Assembly (NCBI RefSeq): GCF_000787395.1
Contig: NZ_JRAA01000001.1
Coordinates: forward strand, 496,001 to 560,000
Length of the DNA stretch: 64,000 nucleotides
Direction of reading: 5' to 3'
DNA from: Solemya velum gill symbiont
Lineage (GTDB): Bacteria; Pseudomonadota; Gammaproteobacteria; Chromatiales; Chromatiaceae
A model generated the notes under the pieces. That model worked only from the letters and a program-made list of their open reading frames with translations. It made no database searches and was not told the origin of the DNA. Position numbers and translations under genes: made by a program. Positions 57,296 to 64,000 of this stretch are shown piece after piece; position 1 is the first letter of the stretch; each line of letters begins with the position of its first letter.

Positions 57296-58642
57296 TTATC
57301 CGAATAGATATTTCGGCAGCCACAAGGCAATGCCCGGGAACATGTAGAGCAGAACCATTGCAGTAATAACAATGCCCAGGTACGGCATGATGCCCTTGAA
57401 GATATCCATTAGCTCCACCGACTTGTCCGCCACCCCTTTCAGGTAATAGGCAGCCATCGCCATCGGCGGCGTCAGGAAGGAGGTTTGCAGGTTGAGTGCT
57501 ACCAGTACACCGAAGAACAGCGGGTCAACATTAAAATGACCCAGCATCGGCAGGAAGATCGGAACGAAAATAATGATAATTTCACTCCACTCCAGTGGCC
57601 AGCCGAGCAGGAAGATAATGACCTGCGCAATAATCAGGAAGCCGACTGATCCGACATCAAGACCCAGTATCCAGTGTTCGATCAGGCTATGACCACCCAG
57701 GTAGGAGAACACGGACGCAAATGTCCAGGAACCAACAAACAGCCAGCACACCATCGCAGACGTTCTGGCTGTCAGGTAGACAGCTTCCTTGAGACGTTGC
57801 CAGCTCAGCGCTTTGTAGATTGCAGCGAGGATCAGACCACCCATGGAGCCAACACCGGCTGCCTCAGCAGGTGTTGCGATACCGGCAAGTATCGATCCCA
57901 GTACGCCCATGATGAGGACAAACAGGGGTACGAACGAAGTCATCAACTGCCACACGACCTGGGCAAATCCCGGTACATCCTCCTCTTTTGGCTTGGGGGC
58001 AAGGCTCGGATTGAGCGTCGCTCGTATGATGACATAGACCATGTACATGCTCGCCAGCATGATGCCGGGAAACAGGGCTGCGGCGTAGAGACGAACAGGC
58101 GAAACCTGTGCAATCGCTGCATAAACGATCAGCATGATGCTTGGCGGTATCAGTATGCCGAGCGTACCACCGGCGCAGATAACACCGGTTGCAAGCCGCT
58201 TGTCATAACCGACCTTCAGCATTGCCGGCAATGCCAGCAGTCCCATTAAGGTTACCACGGCACCAATGATGCCGGTTGCAGTTGCAAATACGGCACAGGT
58301 AGCCAGTGCAGCAATGGCCATAGAGCCTGGAACATGTCGGGCTGCCATCTGGATACTGAAAAAGAGCCGGTCGACTATATTGGCACGTTCAACGATGTAT
58401 CCCATGAACAGGAATAGCGGCACCGCGACCAGGACATCATTCGACATTACCGAGAAGGTATTCTGTACAAACAGGTCAAATATCCGGTTATCGAAAATTG
58501 TTGTCATCCGCTCTGCGTCGAAGTAGGCGTAGTAGCCAAATGCGAGCCCCATGGCGATCAGTGTGAATGCGATTGGAAAGCCCAGTAGTACGATAACGAT
58601 AAACAGGCCCAGCATCATGATAGCAATTTGAGGATCTGTCAT
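57296..58642 (-). CDS. dctM: TRAP transporter large permease (DctM type)
   Basis: A 448-residue membrane protein with 12-13 predicted helices and the DctM/SiaM fold. Identifiers include AVPLFLFMGYIVERANIVDRLF, the GAVVTLMGLLALPAMLK region and FFGVLVALNLQTSFLTPPMAMAAYYLKG. It forms the sodium-driven transport channel of the TRAP system encoded here. It overlaps the small permease by 4 bases and is followed by the amidase after 4 bases. Confidence 0.94.
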   Translation of the reverse strand: MTDPQIAIMMLGLFIVIVLLGFPIAFTLIAMGLAFGYYAYFDAERMTTIFDNRIFDLFVQNTFSVMSNDVLVAVPLFLFMGYIVERANIVDRLFFSIQMAARHVPGSMAIAALATCAVFATATGIIGAVVTLMGLLALPAMLKVGYDKRLATGVICAGGTLGILIPPSIMLIVYAAIAQVSPVRLYAAALFPGIMLASMYMVYVIIRATLNPSLAPKPKEEDVPGFAQVVWQLMTSFVPLFVLIMGVLGSILAGIATPAEAAGVGSMGGLILAAIYKALSWQRLKEAVYLTARTSAMVCWLFVGSWTFASVFSYLGGHSLIEHWILGLDVGSVGFLIIAQVIIFLLGWPLEWSEIIIIFVPIFLPMLGHFNVDPLFFGVLVALNLQTSFLTPPMAMAAYYLKGVADKSVELMDIFKGIMPYLGIVITAMVLLYMFPGIALWLPKYLFG

Positions 58643-59268
58643 TTCTCTTCTCCCTTGCTGCCTGAATCTCTAATAAGAGTCGCCATGGGCTCTTCGTTAT
58701 CCTCAAGGTCCTTTTGGGCAATAATTGCCATTGTTTCTGTCTCCTCGACGTCATGCAGGCGTTCAGGCCATACCCCGGTGCGCAAACAGGCAACACAGCG
58801 GGTTGCCTCGGCAATGCCCTGAAGTAATATAAAGAAACCTGCAACAGGAATCAGTGTCTTGAAAAAGTAAATCTGTACGCGAGCAGGACTACTCCAGCTC
58901 ACCTCTTTGTAGCGCCACGAATCGGCGGCGAAATCGTATCCATACCAGATCAGCGCGAATACGCCTGGCAGTAAAAACAGGATATAAAGCACCAGGTCGA
59001 TACCGGCCTGCCACTTGATTGGAAGTAACCTATGTATGACATCACCACGGACATGTCCATTGCGTGACAGCGTGTAGGCACCCGCCATCATGAAAAGAGC
59101 GCCATACATCTGCACACTCATATCAAATGCCCAGGCGGTTGGCGCATTTAACACATAGCGCATGAAGACCTCGTAGACGGTGGCAAAGGTCAGCACCATG
59201 ATGCACCACCCAAATGCCTTTCCAACCCAGGCACTAAGGCTGTCAATAAAGTAAAGAAACGCTTTCAT
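58639..59268 (-). CDS. dctQ: TRAP transporter small permease (DctQ type)
   Basis: A 209-residue membrane protein with four helices, typical for DctQ. The N-terminus AFLYFIDSLSAWVGKAFGWCIMVLTFATVYEVFMRYVLNAPTAWAFD carries the conserved FMRYV..APTAWAFD signature. The C-terminal 40 residues are hydrophilic and charged. It pairs with the DctM protein; the two overlap by 4 bases. Confidence 0.92.
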   Translation of the reverse strand: MKAFLYFIDSLSAWVGKAFGWCIMVLTFATVYEVFMRYVLNAPTAWAFDMSVQMYGALFMMAGAYTLSRNGHVRGDVIHRLLPIKWQAGIDLVLYILFLLPGVFALIWYGYDFAADSWRYKEVSWSSPARVQIYFFKTLIPVAGFFILLQGIAEATRCVACLRTGVWPERLHDVEETETMAIIAQKDLEDNEEPMATLIRDSGSKGEEK

Positions 59269-59309
59269 AGGAACTACCGGTTATTCAGAATCGACAAACA
59301 GCCCGAAAC

Positions 59310-59336
59310 CGGGACGGCACACTGAGTACCGCCCCG
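59310..59336 (-). promoter_or_regulatory. Intercistronic hairpin between dctP and dctQ
   Basis: An 8-bp stem (CGGGACGG / CCGCCCCG, one G-T pair) with an 11-base loop lies in the 101-base gap after dctP. Such hairpins often protect the binding-protein mRNA and lower downstream permease expression; here that is inference from position. Confidence 0.5.
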
Positions 59337-59369
59337 ATCACAAGCTGTCGATATGGTCCAACTCCAGTC

Positions 59370-60503
59370 TTAGCTGGCTGAACCAAAGTAGTGGGTATAA
59401 GCACCCTCGTAGTCAGGAGCATTGGTCAGCTCGAATGCACCAACACGCTTCATCCATGCTTTCTGAGATGCGACAACCTTGGCGAAGAAGGGGTCTTCCA
59501 TGAACTTAGGAAGAACCTTGTCCCACGCTTCGAGCTGTGCAGCCATGATTGCATCAGATGTACGACGGACAGTAACACCATGCTCTTTCTTCAGTGCATT
59601 GAGGTCGTTGGAATAGCGATGCTGTGCTTTCCATGACATGTCTGAAGATGCAGCCTCAGAAGCGTACTGCAGAATCGCCTTGTGCTCATCAGCAAGACCG
59701 TTGTACTTGTCCTTGTTGAAAATAATCTCGAAAGATTCCTGCGACTGGTGGAAAGATGCCAGGTAGTAGTTCTTGGCAACGTCCTGCATACCGAAATCTT
59801 TATCCGAGGTCGGATTGTTGAACTCAGCCGCGTCGATCAGGCCACGCTCCATTGCAGGCTGGATTTCACCACCGGGCAGCTGTACGACAGACATGCCCAT
59901 CTCCTGCATAACGTTGGCAGCAAGACCAACAGTACGGTATTTCAGACCCTTGATATCGTCAACAGAATTGACTTCCTTGCGGAACCAGCCAAGTGGCTGT
60001 GCTGGCATCGGTCCAGAGAAAAAGCCAACCACGTTAAGCTTGAGAATCTCATCCATCAACTCAGTGTAGAGCTCTTTACCACCACCGTAATGTATCCAGC
60101 CGAGCAGCTGGTTTGCAGTCCAGCCCCAGCATGGGCCAGTACCAAAGAGTGAAGCAGCAGCATTTTTACTGTACCAATAGGCTGTTACCAGGTGACCGCC
60201 ATCGAGTACACCCTTACTGACAGCTGTCTGGATTTCTGCAGTTTTTACAACTGCACCAACGTCCAGGTAATCTACCTTGAGTGAGCCGCCAGACATTGCG
60301 TTAACACGATTAACATAATCGATTGCGTATTCTTTAAAGATACCGCCGCCCCATGCACCCTGAATTTTGAGCACAGTTGGTTCAGCTGCTTTGGATATCA
60401 TCGGAAAACCGACTGCCGCAGTACCAGCTGCAGCTGCAGTTCCTTTCAGGAACTTACGGCGACCGCTTGCTGCTTCAGTTGTTTTCTTTTCTTCTGTAGC
60501 CAT
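59370..60503 (-). CDS. dctP: TRAP transporter solute-binding protein, Tat-exported
   Basis: A 377-residue periplasmic binding protein. The signal has a twin-arginine motif (SGRRKFLKG, followed by the hydrophobic AAAAGTAAVGFP), so it is exported folded. The mature part matches the TakP-like DctP7 group: VLKIQGAWGGGIFKEYAIDYV and LPGGEIQPAMERGLIDAAEFNNPTSD, the latter containing the ligand-binding region. Relatives bind 2-oxo acids such as pyruvate or 2-hydroxy acids. ATG at 60503 is preferred because GGAGGAG is 8 bases upstream. It is the first TRAP gene and probably the most highly expressed. Confidence 0.92.
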   Translation of the reverse strand: MATEEKKTTEAASGRRKFLKGTAAAAGTAAVGFPMISKAAEPTVLKIQGAWGGGIFKEYAIDYVNRVNAMSGGSLKVDYLDVGAVVKTAEIQTAVSKGVLDGGHLVTAYWYSKNAAASLFGTGPCWGWTANQLLGWIHYGGGKELYTELMDEILKLNVVGFFSGPMPAQPLGWFRKEVNSVDDIKGLKYRTVGLAANVMQEMGMSVVQLPGGEIQPAMERGLIDAAEFNNPTSDKDFGMQDVAKNYYLASFHQSQESFEIIFNKDKYNGLADEHKAILQYASEAASSDMSWKAQHRYSNDLNALKKEHGVTVRRTSDAIMAAQLEAWDKVLPKFMEDPFFAKVVASQKAWMKRVGAFELTNAPDYEGAYTHYFGSAS

Positions 60504-60627
60504 GGATTTCTCCTCCAGTTGTGTTATCACTGCTGATTCTTTGTCAGCAGTTTGAATGTTGCGATGACTGCCAAGAAATCGCAGGTCTTAAAATATAGCT
60601 GTCATTCACACGGTTTGCAGCTTTTTA

Positions 60628-61593
60628 TTACGCCAATTTGTCACGCGGCGTCTCGCCGGCAACAATTGCATCCAGATTATCCAGTGCCCTGAATCCCATT
60701 GCGTCACGCGTCTCAACCGTGGCACTACCCACATGTGGTAGCAAAAAAGTATTGTCGAGCTCTTTGTATCTTGGGTCTATATCAGGTTCGTTATTAAATA
60801 CGTCGAGGCCGGCAGCGAAGAGCTTTCCTGACTGCAACGCGGCAATCAGGGTATCGTCGTCAATCACAGCGCCCCTGGCAGTATTCACCACAATCGCACC
60901 GTCCGGTAAAAGAGCAATGGTCTCGGCATTGATCATTCCTGTTGTTTCAGGTGTTGCCGGGCAGTGTATTGACAGCACATCAGAATGGCGTAGCAAAGAC
61001 TCGATGGTAGCGTGATAGATTGCTCCATTCTCACGTTCCTCGTTGAGGCGTGAACGGTTGTAATAATGGACTTCCATATCAAAGCCACGTGCTCGCCTGG
61101 CCATGATCTGCCCTACTCGTCCCATTCCGACAATACCGATACGTTTACCGGTGATTTGTACTCCGAGCTGGTGAGTTGCACTCCAGTCAGCCCAGCTGTC
61201 GGTACGAATTTCACGTGCAGATTCGTAGGCACGACGTGCTGCACCGAGCATGCATAACACGGCAATTTCTGCCGTGGCATCACTGAGTACATCGGGTGTG
61301 TTGGTTACTGTAATGGCACGTGCACGTGCTGCGTCAAGATCAATATGATCGTAACCGACAGAAAAACTGCAGATTGCACGAACGGAATCCGGCAAGCTGG
61401 CGATGACATCTGTTGTCAATCTTTCTGTATGGCAGGGAATAATTGCAAGGGCACCTTCAGAGAGTTCGATCAACTCTTCACTGGTATAGATTCTGTCAGA
61501 AACATTCAGACGAGCGTCATAATCCCGCGTCAAGCGTTCTTCAACGGCTTGCGGTAGTTTTCTCGTAACGAGAACGGCAGGTTTTCCACTCAT
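60628..61593 (-). CDS. D-isomer 2-hydroxyacid dehydrogenase (glyoxylate/hydroxypyruvate reductase type)
   Basis: A 321-residue NAD(P)-dependent dehydrogenase. The Rossmann motif is GIVGMGRVGQIMARRARGFDMEVHYYNRS; the Arg after the second strand favours NADPH. Catalytic residues are seen as Arg in VNTARGAVIDDDTLI, a Glu near NNEPDIDPRY and His in LLPHVGSAT. Similar enzymes reduce glyoxylate or hydroxypyruvate. It begins the minus-strand group with TRAP and amidase genes (125 bases before dctP) and is divergent from the GlcG-like gene. Confidence 0.9.
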   Translation of the reverse strand: MSGKPAVLVTRKLPQAVEERLTRDYDARLNVSDRIYTSEELIELSEGALAIIPCHTERLTTDVIASLPDSVRAICSFSVGYDHIDLDAARARAITVTNTPDVLSDATAEIAVLCMLGAARRAYESAREIRTDSWADWSATHQLGVQITGKRIGIVGMGRVGQIMARRARGFDMEVHYYNRSRLNEERENGAIYHATIESLLRHSDVLSIHCPATPETTGMINAETIALLPDGAIVVNTARGAVIDDDTLIAALQSGKLFAAGLDVFNNEPDIDPRYKELDNTFLLPHVGSATVETRDAMGFRALDNLDAIVAGETPRDKLA

Positions 61594-61633
61594 TTTCTAT
61601 TATTCGCCTATATTGGCTGATTTTTTTTATACG

Positions 61634-61766
61634 TTGATTTAATCTACATAATCAAATCCGATAGATACAATAACCTATCCATGGAGATAGGCTAAATTAT
61701 ATTTTCCTGAAATAAATATAAGTTGATTTCATCATGTGAAAACCACATAAATCAAATGCTTATAAT
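61634..61766. promoter_or_regulatory. Candidate operator/promoter region of a divergent gene pair
   Basis: The intergenic region holds two similar partial palindromes, TTGATT (61634) with AATCAA (61650) and TTGATT (61723) with AATCAA (61750). Between them is CCTATC-CATGGA-GATAGG (61674-61691). A TATAAT at 61761 fits the -10 of the rightward gene. The arrangement suggests one regulator controlling both directions. Confidence 0.5.
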
Positions 61767-61792
61767 CATTGCCATAAATGCACGGAAACCCT

Positions 61793-62224
61793 ATGAGTGA
61801 GCTAACACTTGAGCAGGCAAACAAACTTATTTCAAAGACGTTACAAACAGCCCGTGAAAAAGAGATGCCCCCAATTGCCGTCGCGGTACTGGACACAGGT
61901 GCACACCTGAAGGCATTTCAACGTGAGGATGGTGTCTCCTTCATGCGCGTGCATATTGCCCAGGCCAAGGCATGGGGCGCACTCGGCATGGCAACCGACT
62001 CTAGTGCGATTGCAGACAGGTACGCCCAGGATGACCTTCAGCGCGGTTTTGTCAATGCACTCAACGCCATGACAGGTGGTCAACTGATACCACTTCCGGG
62101 CGGTGTACTGGTACGTAATTCAGATGGCCTGGTTATCGGCGCCGTCGGTGCTGCCGGCGGCCTCTCCAATGAGGATGAAGAGTGCGTATTTGCTGCTATC
62201 GAGTCATTGGGCCTGCACAGATGA
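61793..62224 (+). CDS. GlcG/HbpS-family protein
   Basis: A 143-residue protein of the GlcG/HbpS (DUF336) family: MSELTLEQANKLISKTLQTAREKEMPPIAVAVLDTGAHLKAFQREDGVSFMRVHIAQAKAWGALGM and the C-terminal PLPGGVLVRNSDGLVIGAVGAAGGLSNEDEECV. Relatives are found in glycolate and other catabolic operons or bind haem; the role is unclear. ATG at 61793 is preferred over one at 61778: the TATAAT would leave almost no leader for the latter, and GGAAA precedes the former. It overlaps the next gene by 4 bases (ATGA). Confidence 0.88.
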   Translation: MSELTLEQANKLISKTLQTAREKEMPPIAVAVLDTGAHLKAFQREDGVSFMRVHIAQAKAWGALGMATDSSAIADRYAQDDLQRGFVNALNAMTGGQLIPLPGGVLVRNSDGLVIGAVGAAGGLSNEDEECVFAAIESLGLHR

Positions 62225-63117
62225 AACAATCACTGGATGGCATGACAATCGGTTTCATCGGTCTTGGACTAATGGGCAAGCCCATGTGTGCCAACTTGCA
62301 CAGTGCAGGTGCAAATCTCGTTGTTCACAACCGCACTCATGCGGTGGCTGAAGCAATGCAACAGGATGGCATCAAGGCGGTGACCACTCCGGTACAGGTT
62401 GCAGAACTATGCGATCTGGTCATCATCATGACCCCGGACACAACCTCGGTCGAAAACGTACTTTTCGGTGAACAGGGACTGTCAAAGGTTCTTCATTCGC
62501 GCTCCCTGGTCATCGACATGGGAACCACGGCAGTGACACCCACACGCGTATTCGCCTCCCGACTGGCAGAATGCGGCGCCGAATACATCGACGCGCCTGT
62601 GTCAGGTGGTGAGATCGGTGCGATCGATGGTGACCTGGTCATCATGGCCGGTGGTTCAAAAGGCGCAATTCACAGGGCACAGCCCGTATTCGACGTACTG
62701 GGTAAATCGACAGTTCATATTGGTGAAGTTGGAACCGGGCAAGTCACCAAGGCAGCCAACCAGGTGATTGTCGGTCTCAATATCGGTGCTGTCGCAGAAG
62801 CATTCACCCTCGCCAGTGGCGCCGGAGCCGATCTTAACAAGGTACGTGAAGCACTCATGGGTGGATTTGCCTCCTCGAGAATTCTGGAGGTACACGGTCA
62901 GCGAATGATCGATGAGAGTTTCGCTCCCGGGGGCAAGATCACTACACAGTACAAGGATCTGTCACAGGCGATTGACCTTGCAGCTGAGTTCTCTCAGCAG
63001 TTGCCGGCAACCGAATTGAACAAGTCGTTTTATGGAGAATTGATTGATGCAGGTAAAGGTGGACTTGATCACAGTGCACTGATCCTGGCGCTAGAAACAC
63101 ATCAAGTCGAAAAATAA
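62221..63117 (+). CDS. glxR: 2-hydroxy-3-oxopropionate reductase-like beta-hydroxyacid dehydrogenase, copy 2
   Basis: A 298-residue beta-hydroxyacid dehydrogenase, paralogous to the gene at 53.8 kb. The NAD motif is GFIGLGLMGKPMCANL, the substrate motif is DAPVSGGEIGAIDGDLVIMAGG, and the catalytic Lys is in TKAANQVIVGLNIGA. It resembles tartronate-semialdehyde reductase in GGFASSRILEVHGQRM. The start at 62221 is selected by the ATGA overlap with the GlcG-like gene. The substrate would be a 3-carbon 2-hydroxy-3-oxo acid if the family assignment holds. Confidence 0.88.
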   Translation: MKQSLDGMTIGFIGLGLMGKPMCANLHSAGANLVVHNRTHAVAEAMQQDGIKAVTTPVQVAELCDLVIIMTPDTTSVENVLFGEQGLSKVLHSRSLVIDMGTTAVTPTRVFASRLAECGAEYIDAPVSGGEIGAIDGDLVIMAGGSKGAIHRAQPVFDVLGKSTVHIGEVGTGQVTKAANQVIVGLNIGAVAEAFTLASGAGADLNKVREALMGGFASSRILEVHGQRMIDESFAPGGKITTQYKDLSQAIDLAAEFSQQLPATELNKSFYGELIDAGKGGLDHSALILALETHQVEK

Positions 63118-63149
63118 CCGGGATGGCGAATTCGTATTCGTCACCCCGG
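63118..63149. terminator. Hairpin after glxR
   Basis: A 14-bp stem with two mismatches (CCGGGATGGCGAAT / ATTCGTCACCCCGG) and a 4-base loop begins directly after the stop codon. There is no T-run; the sequence is REP-like and resembles the doublet at 54.7 kb in its GTCACCCCGG part. Confidence 0.5.
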
Positions 63150-63189
63150 CATATATCCTGTTCTGAAACTCAAGGCCTATATGGCGCCC

Positions 63190-63657
63190 TTAGAACTTCT
63201 TGTATAAACATGGTGAGCAGAGTTTCTTTCCTGACTCGAACTTCTTGTAGGAGACAACCTTTTTATGTTGTCCATCTTTCTTCACTACAAACTTGTAATA
63301 CCTGCCACCAATTTTGGCAATAGCGCGACACTGCTCTTTGCCGCCTTCCATTTTAAGACAGATACGGCCACTACCATCTCTCTTTTTAGTGACTCTCCAA
63401 AAGCCTTTCCGCGTCTTGCCATTTCTTAGCTGCGTGACCTCCCCTTTGCTGGAATGGTAGTAGGTCTTGCTTTCAGTTCCGCTACTGTTGATTGAGGTCA
63501 CTGTTCTCTTGGTAAACAGCTGTTTCAACTGACTTGCAGTCAACCAATTATAATCACCTGACCCGGTGTCACTCTCCTTTACATCACTCACCTGAACACA
63601 CCCGCTCATGGTAAGTAACATGCTTACAATAAAGACGAATATTGCACTCTTTTTCAT
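63190..63657 (-). CDS. Uncharacterised Lys-rich lipoprotein
   Basis: A 155-residue protein with a clear lipoprotein signal (MKKSAIFVFIVSMLLTMSGC, Cys20). The mature part is basic, with RKGFWRVTKKRDGSGRICLKMEGGKEQCRAIAKIGGRYYKFVVKK, which reads like the small beta-rich DUF995-type domains, and ends with KLCSPCLYKKF. No function is recognised. Its ATG overlaps the stop of the upstream hydrolase gene by one base, so the two are translated together. Confidence 0.75.
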   Translation of the reverse strand: MKKSAIFVFIVSMLLTMSGCVQVSDVKESDTGSGDYNWLTASQLKQLFTKRTVTSINSSGTESKTYYHSSKGEVTQLRNGKTRKGFWRVTKKRDGSGRICLKMEGGKEQCRAIAKIGGRYYKFVVKKDGQHKKVVSYKKFESGKKLCSPCLYKKF

Positions 63658-64000
63658 TACTCTGTTTCCTTTGGTTTTCTAAACAAAAACTCTTCAATTA
63701 AATGATCAACTGAATAGCGCCTGACATTATCAATAAAATTGTGTCCTGCATCCGCAATAACCTCGTGCTCAAGCAGGATCGGCTGATTGATTTCATCTGC
63801 AGACGCACGTATCTCCTTTTCCCAGTTATACGCACGTTCAAGTCGAGTCATGCCCTGTCGACGGTCAATTCTGGCAGTTTTGTTTAAACCGGCATCACGG
63901 TATATATCATCACCACCAGAAAGCAGAAGTGTCGGGATAGAAAGCGTTTCATTGAAACGAAACTTCAGGTTTGTATCAATCAACTTTTGCCCCAGCCCAT
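63657..64000 (-). CDS. Alpha/beta-hydrolase, C-terminal part, cut by the window end
   Basis: The frame is open to the end of the window, so the N-terminal part including the nucleophile elbow lies outside. The visible ~114 residues contain a late strand with the acid position (LSIPTLLLSGGDD) and the catalytic-His region (HEVIADAGHNFIDN), the usual C-terminal layout of alpha/beta-hydrolases. The exact substrate cannot be judged. It precedes the lipoprotein gene with a one-base overlap. Confidence 0.7.
   Translation of the reverse strand, partial: GLGQKLIDTNLKFRFNETLSIPTLLLSGGDDIYRDAGLNKTARIDRRQGMTRLERAYNWEKEIRASADEINQPILLEHEVIADAGHNFIDNVRRYSVDHLIEEFLFRKPKETE

Overview
The window is a dense, mostly single-chromosome stretch of a Gram-negative gammaproteobacterium. 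Diagnostic content includes lipid A/Kdo genes (lpxK, kdsA, kdsB), Lol lipoprotein export (lolCD), an ExbB/ExbD pair, and the classical gammaproteobacterial blocks pyrG-kdsA-eno-ftsB-ispD-ispF-truD and mltD / yafS-like methyltransferase-rnhA-dnaQ. A Gly/Tyr/Asn-rich secreted protein at 31.5-32.0 kb resembles the sulfur-globule envelope proteins of sulfur-oxidising Chromatiales-type bacteria. A sulfur-oxidising, possibly autotrophic gammaproteobacterium is the best guess; this is inference, because no marker RNA gene is present.

Layout. 0-5 kb: end of oxyR, an uncharacterised coiled-coil/winged-helix-like protein, a secreted rhodanese, a DUF3530-type hydrolase, and the agmatine-to-putrescine pair aguA-aguB. 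5-13 kb: lolC/E-lolD, a DUF2062 protein, comEC, exbB-exbD-lpxK-trm112-kdsB. 13-19 kb: a class II-type cytochrome c, an SDR, a FmdB zinc ribbon, a 167-bp palindromic MITE-like element, aspS, purT, a DsbA-like protein and fabI. 20-26.5 kb: a four-gene peptide ABC transporter operon (Yej-like) with an unusual doubly anchored binding protein. 26.5-32 kb: yaiI-like gene, mltD with an IS30-family element inserted at its start codon, and the methyltransferase-rnhA-dnaQ operon. 32-39 kb: housekeeping operon from pyrG to truD. 39.5-41.7 kb: a second, apparently identical IS30 copy in inverted orientation, a lipoprotein and a YegP-like protein.

41.7-63 kb is metabolically accessory. It holds glycolate oxidase subunits glcD-glcE (no glcF adjacent) beside a dihydrolipoyl dehydrogenase, a ComEA-like protein, and an A+T-richer block with a PilZ-containing processive glycosyltransferase plus a membrane-fusion protein (a candidate c-di-GMP-controlled exopolysaccharide synthase/secretion pair). 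It also holds a GMC oxidoreductase, a methylmalonate-semialdehyde-type dehydrogenase, two tartronate-semialdehyde-reductase paralogues, a Tat-exported TRAP transporter with an amidase, a glyoxylate/hydroxypyruvate-type reductase and a GlcG/HbpS protein. Together these point to uptake and handling of small 2-hydroxy/2-oxo acids or amides around glycolate, glyoxylate and C3 semialdehydes.

The most notable points are the IS30 insertion whose 3-bp target duplication is the mltD start codon, the nested-palindrome MITE, the glycosyltransferase/MFP pair, the doubly anchored Yej-like binding protein, and the C2/C3 hydroxyacid cluster with candidate operators in its divergent intergenic region. I found no tRNA, rRNA, CRISPR array or prophage.
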